A stretch of 5,383 nt of DNA from Tidjanibacter sp. (GTDB lineage Bacteria; Bacteroidota; Bacteroidia; Bacteroidales; Rikenellaceae): contig JAFYRC010000272.1 of the NCBI GenBank assembly GCA_017547065.1, positions 1 to 5,383 of the forward strand, written 5' to 3'. Below are positions 1 through 4,762 of this stretch, one piece after another. Both the position numbers and the translations under genes were made by a program. Below the pieces are notes generated by a model, which was given only the letters and a program-made list of their open reading frames with translations, did not search any database and was not told the origin of the DNA. Positions within the stretch are counted from its first letter, which is position 1. Each line of letters opens with the position of its first letter.

Positions 1-140
1 ACGTTTGTTGCAACCCCGCAACTCAGGCCCGAGACCTGGCACTGATGGATGAGCACTACAAGGTTGTGGCCGTTCAACCCGTGGATATGTTCCCCCACAC
101 TCACCACGTTGAAAACGTAGTAAAACTGATAAAACGATGA
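1..140 (+). CDS. rlmD: 23S rRNA (uracil-5-)-methyltransferase RlmD-like, C-terminal fragment
   Basis: Only the last 45 codons are in the window; the frame starts at base 3 and ends with TGA at 138-140. The visible peptide begins [12 protein letters not shown] and continues with [16 protein letters not shown] before ending in KLIKR. SCNPAT.ARD followed by DMFPHT.H.E is the C-terminal signature of the RlmD/TrmA family, SAM-dependent enzymes that make 5-methyluridine in RNA; RlmD acts on U1939 of 23S rRNA. The catalytic NPPR-Cys region and any TRAM or Fe-S domain lie upstream of the window, so RlmD cannot be separated from a paralogue such as RlmCD. The family usually has Ser-Cys in this motif; here it is Cys-Cys. 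The stop overlaps the next gene's ATG (ATGA at 137-140), suggesting translational coupling. Family assignment is firm, the exact target is inferred. Confidence 0.85.
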   Translation, partial: VCCNPATQARDLALMDEHYKVVAVQPVDMFPHTHHVENVVKLIKR

Positions 141-754
141 AACGACTCATAGCCACAGCGATTGCCCTGATGTGCGCCATACTCACCAGCTTTGCACAGT
201 TGGAGGTGGTGGAGGCTCCGCAGACTGACGCAGTCTATCGCATCCCCCTGAATAAGGGTGCGGTGGTGATGGCCGAGAGGCTTTCGCCCCTGGCGTGCGG
301 TATGGCCCAGCATCTCAATCTCGTAGACTTTTGTGCGTGGAAGTTCTCCGCAGGCAAGCCCACGGAGGTATATGCCGCAAGGAAAGGCGTTGTGGTGGAA
401 ACAACCCGCGACAAGGTGCGCATCCTCCACGAGGAGGGTATCTACACCGACTATCTCGGCGTAACCAACGTGAAGGTGGCGCAGGGCGAGAAGGTGAAGG
501 CTGGTACACCCATTGCCTCAGCCCGAGTGAGCAACCCCAACAACCCCGAGCTGTGCAGGTGGAGCGTGGTGATGCTTACCTCCCACTACCGCACCAACCC
601 GCAGCATGGACAGATTGCCCTCAACGGAGCCTACGAATATCTGCGCCAATTCATCAACCCCATATTCACCACCAAGAGCAAGTGTAAGACACTGCTCGAA
701 GAGGGCGGAGCCTACACCGTGCGCACCCGCACATGGTGCTGGCCCTGGGAGTAG
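137..754 (+). CDS. Secreted degenerate LytM/M23-like protein, probably catalytically inactive
   Basis: The product is 205 residues. The N-terminus (MKR, then hydrophobic residues 4-17) is a signal peptide with a likely signal peptidase I site after S18-F19-A20, so the protein should be periplasmic or secreted. Residues about 60-130 resemble the core of an M23/LytM beta-barrel: VDF, then [22 protein letters not shown] and finally [13 protein letters not shown]. The zinc ligands are not where active M23 enzymes have them: Leu60 sits at the His position of HxGxD (His59 is one residue off), and the place of the HxH motif reads C140-R-W. This is how non-catalytic LytM regulators such as EnvC look, so a binding or regulatory role at the cell wall is inferred. 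The fold call rests on pattern reading alone. The gene overlaps rlmD by 4 bases and has no visible terminator after it. Confidence 0.6.
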   Translation: MKRLIATAIALMCAILTSFAQLEVVEAPQTDAVYRIPLNKGAVVMAERLSPLACGMAQHLNLVDFCAWKFSAGKPTEVYAARKGVVVETTRDKVRILHEEGIYTDYLGVTNVKVAQGEKVKAGTPIASARVSNPNNPELCRWSVVMLTSHYRTNPQHGQIALNGAYEYLRQFINPIFTTKSKCKTLLEEGGAYTVRTRTWCWPWE

Positions 755-850
755 TTGGGCGGATAACACACCCCCACACCACACATCGGGCGGCACACAT
801 TTTGCCCGCAGGACCATTTTAGAAACAAAGACAACAAAATCAATAGATTT

Positions 851-1306
851 ATGAAACAGCAACTTACACTCGACTATCTCCACTACGATTCCATCTCGGA
901 GATGCCCATTGAGGAGCAAGAACTCGTAACAGCGGCCCAGGAGGCCTGCTCGAAGGCTCTAGCCCACTACTCCAACTTCCACGTGGGAGCAGCGGCAAGG
1001 CTCGAAAGCGGACGCATCGTCACGGGTAGCAACGTGGAGAGCGAGGTCTACCCCGCAGGTCTTTGCGCCGAGCGTACCCTGCTCTTCCACCACCAGGCAA
1101 CAACTCCCGAGGACAAAATCGTTGCTCTGGCTATCGCCTCAGTGCCCAGCCACAGGGAGTGCTACCCTTGCGGTCAGTGCCGTCAGGTGTTGCAGGACGT
1201 TGAGAAACGTCAGGGACGCAACTTCAAGGTTATCATGACCGGCGCAGGCACCGCCTCGGTGGTTGAGAAGGCCAGCGATCTGTTGCCTTTCACTTTTGAA
1301 CTCTAA
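851..1306 (+). CDS. cdd: Cytidine deaminase
   Basis: The product (151 residues) should deaminate cytidine and deoxycytidine to uridine and deoxyuridine in the cytoplasm, for pyrimidine salvage. The family hallmarks are intact: Y40-S-N-F-H-V-G-A; N61-V-E63, which binds the ribose; C72-A-E74, with Cys72 as zinc ligand and Glu74 as proton shuttle; and P106-C107-G-Q-C110-R-Q, which gives the other two zinc cysteines. The three-cysteine pattern and single-domain length fit the short, homotetrameric Cdd type, with about 20 extra residues at the N-terminus compared with the compact enzymes. The ATG at 851 follows A-rich sequence without a Shine-Dalgarno site, as is usual in Bacteroidetes. It lies 96 bases after the preceding gene and 29 bases before the pseudouridine synthase, with which it is probably co-transcribed. 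The product ends F-T-F-E-L, resembling the usual PF.F tail. Confidence 0.96.
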   Translation: MKQQLTLDYLHYDSISEMPIEEQELVTAAQEACSKALAHYSNFHVGAAARLESGRIVTGSNVESEVYPAGLCAERTLLFHHQATTPEDKIVALAIASVPSHRECYPCGQCRQVLQDVEKRQGRNFKVIMTGAGTASVVEKASDLLPFTFEL

Positions 1307-1335
1307 TTTACAAACCCACAGATACAACCCAAGCA

Positions 1336-2028
1336 ATGTTTAACAAACACGACATACTCTACGAAGACAACCACTTGTTGGCCGTGAACAAACACGCCGG
1401 CGACCTCGTACAATCCGACACCGAGGGTACCCTCGGATTGGAGGACTACATCAAGGAGTTTATCAAAATCAGGGACGAGAAGCCCGGCGATGTATTCCTC
1501 GGTGTGGTACACCGCATCGACCGCCCCGTGAGTGGCGTGGTGCTCTTCGCCAAGACAAGCAAGGCCCTCGTAAGGCTCAACGAAATGGTGCGCAACCGCG
1601 ATATCGACAAGCGCTACTGGGCCATCACCGAGGAGGCTCCCGAGGAGTTGGAGGGCACACTCGTGCACTACATCAGCCGCGATGGCAAGACCAACAAAGC
1701 CTCGGCCTACAACTCCCAGAAGGGCGACGCCAAGCGTGCCGAGTTGCGCTACAAATTGCTCGGCGGCAGCAAGAACTATAAACTCCTTGAGGTGGAGCTA
1801 ATTACGGGCCGTCACCATCAGATCCGTTGCCAGCTCGCAAAGGTGGGATGCCCCATCAAGGGCGACCTTAAATATGGCGCAAAACGCTCCAATCAGGGTG
1901 GTGGCATCTCGCTCCACTCTCGCAGCGTGGAGTTCATCCACCCCGTAAGGAAGGTGCCCATCAAAATCGTGGCACCCGTACCCCAGGGCGACGCTCTGTG
2001 GCAATTCTTCGAGGAATCGCAAGGTTAA
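1336..2028 (+). CDS. RluA-family RNA pseudouridine synthase, S4-less
   Basis: The product (230 residues) should isomerise a specific uridine to pseudouridine in rRNA or tRNA. Residues about 7-27 carry the family's opening motif (ILYEDNHLLAVNKHAG). The catalytic loop is V58-H-R-I-D62-R-P-V-S-G, with Asp62 as nucleophile. K92-R-Y-W-A is the family's second conserved block, and T157-G-R-H-H-Q-I-R164 is the third, which helps position the base. There is no N-terminal S4 RNA-binding domain, and the length matches the short members (RluA, TruC), not RluC or RluD; which uridine it modifies cannot be read from sequence. The family norm is HRLDR, here HRIDR, a conservative change. It follows cdd by 29 bases. 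A candidate hairpin terminator lies just after its TAA stop. Confidence 0.93.
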   Translation: MFNKHDILYEDNHLLAVNKHAGDLVQSDTEGTLGLEDYIKEFIKIRDEKPGDVFLGVVHRIDRPVSGVVLFAKTSKALVRLNEMVRNRDIDKRYWAITEEAPEELEGTLVHYISRDGKTNKASAYNSQKGDAKRAELRYKLLGGSKNYKLLEVELITGRHHQIRCQLAKVGCPIKGDLKYGAKRSNQGGGISLHSRSVEFIHPVRKVPIKIVAPVPQGDALWQFFEESQG

Positions 2029-2034
2029 TGGGCT

Positions 2035-2065
2035 TTTGCCGTTAGCCGTTGGCTGATTATTTTTT
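2035..2065 (+). promoter_or_regulatory. Candidate Bacteroidetes-type promoter for the lipoprotein/rSAM pair
   Basis: TTTG (2035-2038), then exactly 19 bases, then TATTTTTT (2058-2065) matches the Bacteroidetes primary sigma factor consensus (TTTG near -33, TAnnTTTG near -7) in all positions but the last. Transcription would begin near 2070, so the hairpin at 2066-2082 would lie at or near the 5' end of the transcript, 5' of the GTG start at 2125. The region is T-rich and overlaps a candidate terminator, so a chance match is possible. Confidence 0.35.
2041..2065 (+). terminator. Candidate intrinsic terminator of the cdd/pseudouridine synthase unit
   Basis: GTTAGCC (2041-2047) can pair with GGCTGAT (2051-2057) around a GTT loop, giving seven pairs of which two are G-U. 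TATTTTTT follows directly at 2058-2065. Its place 12 bases after the pseudouridine synthase stop is right for a terminator. The stem is short and partly wobble, and the same bases are part of a 7-bp repeat pattern, so the fold may be a by-product of that repeat. Confidence 0.4.
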
Positions 2066-2082
2066 CGGACGGAAAGCGTCCG
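2066..2082 (+). other. Perfect 6-bp hairpin in the spacer before the lipoprotein gene
   Basis: CGGACG (2066-2071) pairs perfectly with CGTCCG (2077-2082) around a GAAAG loop. No T-tract follows it on either strand, so it is not an intrinsic terminator by itself. It sits between two blocks of heptad-like sequence (2034-2057 and 2087-2121), which suggests a composite intergenic repeat element, or a 5'-UTR structure if the promoter at 2035-2065 is real. Confidence 0.5.
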
Positions 2083-2086
2083 CCCC

Positions 2087-2121
2087 ATTAGACATTAGAC
2101 GTTAGACTTTTGACATTAGAC
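2087..2121 (+). repeat. Five tandem 7-bp repeats, ATTAGAC type
   Basis: Five heptads run without gaps: ATTAGAC, ATTAGAC, GTTAGAC, TTTTGAC, ATTAGAC. Three are identical, one differs by one base and one by two. A related block, TTTTGCC-GTTAGCC-GTTGGCT, lies at 2034-2054. The array ends four bases before the GTG start of the lipoprotein gene and contains an alternative TTG start, so it occupies the presumed ribosome-loading region. Confidence 0.85.
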
Positions 2122-2124
2122 GCC

Positions 2125-2565
2125 GTGAAACGAGGAGTAAAAAACATTCTACTGAGTCTGTTAGGCTTTTCGGCTGCGCCAATCCTGACCGCTTGCTATG
2201 GCATGCCGGAGCCTAATCCCGACCAGTGCTGGGACAGGGAGTTCAAGGGTAAGGTCACAAATACCGACGGAAAGCCCATCGAGGGCGTGAAAGTCTATGT
2301 CGGTACACGTGATTATGAGTGGGATGGGCACAATGGTGTGACTTACACCTACGGCCCTATCACCTCGTGCAAGCCAGCCATAACCGATGCCGAAGGCAAG
2401 TTTGCCATCTATGTTGGCCAAGTTCAGTGGGAAGCCACGTTTGTGGCCGAGGATGTGGATGGCCAGCAGAATGGGCTCTACAATACCACTGACGAGAGTT
2501 TGCTCAACTTCGACGGAGTGATTGTAATGGAGGAAGCAACACCTGAAAACAACACTAATGAGTAA
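2125..2565 (+). CDS. Radical SAM-associated putative lipoprotein (rSAM/lipoprotein system)
   Basis: From GTG at 2125 the product is 146 residues. It opens M-K-R-G-V-K-N, followed by a hydrophobic stretch (ILLSLLGFSAAPI) and the lipobox L-T-A-C, so Cys24 should be lipidated and the mature protein anchored to a membrane. No in-frame ATG precedes the lipobox; TTG at 2110 would add five residues but starts inside the heptad array. The mature part has a carboxypeptidase-regulatory-like beta-sandwich signature: F-K-G-K-V-T-N-T-D-G-K-P-I-E-G-V-K-V-Y-V, then T-D-A-E-G-K-F-A-I. Near the end lies D-V-D-G-Q-Q-N-G-L-Y. Two more cysteines (35 and 82) remain after the lipid Cys. Size, motifs and the overlapping SPASM enzyme match the TIGRFAMs family for the lipoprotein of the 'rSAM/lipoprotein system', recalled without a search. 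It may be the enzyme's substrate; that is inference. Its stop overlaps the next ORF by 8 bases. Confidence 0.85.
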   Translation: MKRGVKNILLSLLGFSAAPILTACYGMPEPNPDQCWDREFKGKVTNTDGKPIEGVKVYVGTRDYEWDGHNGVTYTYGPITSCKPAITDAEGKFAIYVGQVQWEATFVAEDVDGQQNGLYNTTDESLLNFDGVIVMEEATPENNTNE

Positions 2566-3637
2566 TCCACGAAAAATAGGACTACGCAAGCGCATCGCCC
2601 TCGGTTTGTTTGCCGGCATAAGGAAAGAATTGGCCGAGCAGCACGAATTGAGGGAACTCTTTTGGGAGTGTACGTTGCGCTGCAACCTCAACTGCGGACA
2701 CTGTGGTAGCGATTGTCGCAGTAGTGCCACCGTGGCAGATATGCCCGCCGAGGATTTCCTGCGTGCCGTGGACCAAATCACCCCACACGTCAACCCCAAC
2801 AGGGTGATGGTTGTTATCACGGGTGGCGAGGCCCTCTGTCGCAAAGACCTCGAATCGGTGGGCAAGGAGCTCTACAAGAGGGGCTATCCGTGGGGCGTGG
2901 TAACCAACGGAATGTTGCTCACACGCCAGCGTATGGACTCACTCGTGAGGTCGGGCCTTCGCTCCATAACTCTCTCGCTCGACGGCTTTGAGGAGGTACA
3001 CAACGCCATACGTCGTCACCCACAGAGCTGGGCCAATGCAGTGCGTGCACTGGATGTAATAATCAACACCGAAGGCATTGTATACGACGTAGTTACGTGC
3101 GTGGGGCCCCACAACTACGCATCCCTACCCGCCCTTCGCGAGTGGCTCATTGAGAGGGGTTGCAAGGCGTGGAGGCTCTTTACAATCTTCCCCGTGGGCA
3201 GGGCTGCCGACAACGACGCCCTCCAACTCTCGCCCGAGGAGTACCGAGGACTGATGGAGTTTATCATCGACACCCGCAAGGATGGTCGCATCAAGTGTGA
3301 GTATGCTTGCGAGGGATTCCTGGGTGGCTACGAGGCCGAGGTGAGGGATAGGTTCTTCGGCTGTATGGCAGGCGTGAGCATTGCCGGCATCAAGATTGAC
3401 GGTGCCATTAGTGCCTGCACCAGCATACGAGCAGGCTTCGACCAAGGCAATATTTACAAAGATAATCTGTGGGAGGTGTGGAACAACCGCTTTGAGCCCT
3501 TCCGCAACCGCGAGTGGGCCCACAAGGGCGAGTGCAAGGAGTGTAAGATGTGGAAGTTCTGTCTGGGCAACGGTATGCACCTCTACGACAACGACCACAA
3601 TCTCCTACACTGCAACTACAACAAATTGTGCCGTTAG
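2558..3637 (+). CDS. Radical SAM/SPASM enzyme of the rSAM/lipoprotein system
   Basis: The product is 359 residues. The radical SAM core has C42-N-L-N-C46-G-H-C49, whose three cysteines bind the [4Fe-4S] cluster that cleaves S-adenosylmethionine, followed by the G89-G-E91 motif, T-N-G at 116-118 and S-L-D-G at 140-143. The C-terminus is a SPASM domain: C269-X12-G-X4-C287, then a G-N-I-Y-K-D-N-L-W-E-V-W linker and C326-X2-C329-X5-C335. Such domains bind auxiliary Fe-S clusters and are typical of peptide- and protein-modifying enzymes. The Cys expected three residues after C335 is Gly339, while additional cysteines occur at 251, 352 and 358. The gene starts inside the lipoprotein gene, so the two are surely co-transcribed. 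Length and partner match the family named for the rSAM/lipoprotein system (TIGR04133 as I recall). Radical SAM/SPASM class is certain; reaction and substrate are unknown. Confidence 0.93.
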   Translation: MSNPRKIGLRKRIALGLFAGIRKELAEQHELRELFWECTLRCNLNCGHCGSDCRSSATVADMPAEDFLRAVDQITPHVNPNRVMVVITGGEALCRKDLESVGKELYKRGYPWGVVTNGMLLTRQRMDSLVRSGLRSITLSLDGFEEVHNAIRRHPQSWANAVRALDVIINTEGIVYDVVTCVGPHNYASLPALREWLIERGCKAWRLFTIFPVGRAADNDALQLSPEEYRGLMEFIIDTRKDGRIKCEYACEGFLGGYEAEVRDRFFGCMAGVSIAGIKIDGAISACTSIRAGFDQGNIYKDNLWEVWNNRFEPFRNREWAHKGECKECKMWKFCLGNGMHLYDNDHNLLHCNYNKLCR

Positions 3638-3660
3638 GCGGTGCCGAGAGCATACAATGT

Positions 3661-3693
3661 AAAAATAGGTGCAACTACTTGCACCTATTTTTT
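3661..3693. terminator. Bidirectional intrinsic terminator between convergent genes
   Basis: A perfect 14-bp inverted repeat, AAAAATAGGTGCAA (3661-3674) with TTGCACCTATTTTT (3679-3692), encloses a CTAC loop. Read on plus, the stem ends in a run of six T (3688-3693) after the radical SAM gene; read on minus, it ends in five T after the glycosyltransferase. The glycosyltransferase stop (TAG, 3687-3685) lies inside the stem, so this one structure should end transcription from both sides. Confidence 0.9.
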
Positions 3694-4728
3694 ATTTCCA
3701 ATCACTATTCCCTTGAAGCTCTTTTGGCGACCGAGCATATAGCGCCACACTATCCAACCTCGCCAAATGGTCGGGGGTTCCAGCACAACCGCCTCACGCA
3801 ACACAGCCTCACGTTTGGCATCCAGCGCTGGGCGCAGGGTTTTGTAGTCGTCGTGGGCCCTGAGGACCTGCTTGGCAAACTCCTTTTGACCACTCAGGCG
3901 GTAAACCACGCACGAGAGTATATCCATCCACCTACGCACCTTCAATCGCCACAACCCACTCTTGGGCAGACACTTATGGAGCATACAGAGCGAATTGCGG
4001 AAGTTGAGATATATCTTCATCGGAGAGTTGTTTGGAAGTGTACCTCCGCCAACGTGGCGCACCACACCTTGTGGCACCACAGCCACCTTCCACCCCATCA
4101 GTTGCAATCTCCAACAGAGGTCAATCTCCTCCATGTGGGCAAAGAAGTCGCCATCCAAGCCACCCGCCCTACGGTAAGCCTCGGCCTTGATGGCCATACA
4201 CGCGCCACTGGCCCAAAAGACCTCTCTCACGTCGTCATACTGCCCCTCGTCCTTCTCGGTGGTCTGCATAATGCGACCACGGCAGAAGGGGTAACCAAAG
4301 CGATCCACAAAGCCACCCGCCGCACCTGCATACTCAAAGTGGTCGGGGTGGTCATAGGAGAGTATTTTGGGTTGCACGGCGGCAACATCGTCGTGTTCTT
4401 CGAGGTAGATCAGGAGGGGGTCAAGCCACCCCTTCTGTGGCTCTACATCGCTATTCAGAAGCACATACACATCTGCTTCAATCCTCGCCAGGGCCCTATT
4501 GTATCCCTCGGCAAAGCCAAAGTTTTCGCCCAGCGGCAACCACTCCACCTCCAACTCAATGTCGGGAGCAGCGTTGAACATCTCCACCGTAAACTTGGAG
4601 TTGTCGGTGGAGCCATTGTCGGCCACAACAACGCCAACACCCTGGGGGAGCGACTCCACAACCGAGTAGAGAAATTTGCTCAAAAATTTCTCTCCATTCC
4701 AGTTGAGTATCACCACTTTGGCTGTCAT
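3685..4728 (-). CDS. Family 2 glycosyltransferase, rhamnosyltransferase-like
   Basis: The product (347 residues) should transfer a sugar from a nucleotide-sugar donor onto a glycan or lipid-linked acceptor at the cytoplasmic face of the membrane. It has the GT-A fold signatures of the GT2 family: V-V-I-L-N-W-N-G at 5-12, A-D-N-G-S-T-D-N-S at 36-44, E-N-F-G-F-A-E-G-Y-N at 68-77, L-N-S-D-V-E at 91-96 (the metal-binding DxD equivalent) and H-M-E-E-I-D-L-C-W-R at 198-207, with the catalytic acid. W-A-S-G-A-C at 172-177 is typical of WbbL/rhamnosyltransferase-like members. The C-terminal ~100 residues are basic and aromatic, suggesting peripheral membrane contact, but no clear transmembrane helix is visible. 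The sugar cannot be told. ATG at 4728 lies 22 bases after the acyltransferase stop, so the two probably form one envelope operon. The stop codon lies inside the terminator hairpin. Confidence 0.93.
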   Translation of the reverse strand: MTAKVVILNWNGEKFLSKFLYSVVESLPQGVGVVVADNGSTDNSKFTVEMFNAAPDIELEVEWLPLGENFGFAEGYNRALARIEADVYVLLNSDVEPQKGWLDPLLIYLEEHDDVAAVQPKILSYDHPDHFEYAGAAGGFVDRFGYPFCRGRIMQTTEKDEGQYDDVREVFWASGACMAIKAEAYRRAGGLDGDFFAHMEEIDLCWRLQLMGWKVAVVPQGVVRHVGGGTLPNNSPMKIYLNFRNSLCMLHKCLPKSGLWRLKVRRWMDILSCVVYRLSGQKEFAKQVLRAHDDYKTLRPALDAKREAVLREAVVLEPPTIWRGWIVWRYMLGRQKSFKGIVIGNKK

Positions 4729-4734
4729 TCAGTA

Positions 4735-4762
4735 TTCCTATTGCTAATTGCTATTCGCTAAT
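4735..4762 (-). repeat. Four tandem 7-bp repeats across the acyltransferase/glycosyltransferase junction
   Basis: On plus the units are TTCCTAT, TGCTAAT, TGCTATT and CGCTAAT; on minus, the coding direction, they read ATTAGCG, AATAGCA, ATTAGCA and ATAGGAA. The block includes the acyltransferase stop (4753-4751), its last three codons and part of the leader of the glycosyltransferase gene. The TTAG core is the same as in the array at 2087-2121 and faces the same way relative to transcription. Confidence 0.7.

Noticed and set aside
116..146. AAAAC-rich short periodic pattern (about 9 bases) around the rlmD stop
   Set aside because: It is explained by the K-L-I-K-R coding end and the M-K-R start of the next gene; units are too few and imperfect to call a repeat.
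787..808. CGGGC/GCCCG inverted repeat before cdd as a terminator
   Set aside because: The stem has only five pairs, the loop is 12 bases and no T-tract follows; chance is likely in this GC range.
844..851. TAGATTTA as a Bacteroidetes -7 promoter element for cdd
   Set aside because: It overlaps the ATG, would make a leaderless or truncated transcript, and no TTTG element is found at the required distance.
2529..2534. GGAGGA as a Shine-Dalgarno site for the radical SAM gene
   Set aside because: It is 23 bases from the ATG, too far to act, and lies within codons of the lipoprotein gene (M-E-E).
2161..2865. 234-codon minus-strand open frame across the lipoprotein/rSAM junction
   Set aside because: It is antisense to two well-supported overlapping genes, rich in Arg/Ser/Leu and without domain signatures.
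3550..4761. 403-codon plus-strand open frame antisense to the glycosyltransferase
   Set aside because: It lies almost wholly opposite a gene with full GT2 motifs, has a His/Leu-rich composition with no recognisable motif, starts inside the radical SAM gene and runs through a strong terminator. It is best explained as a shadow of biased codon use.
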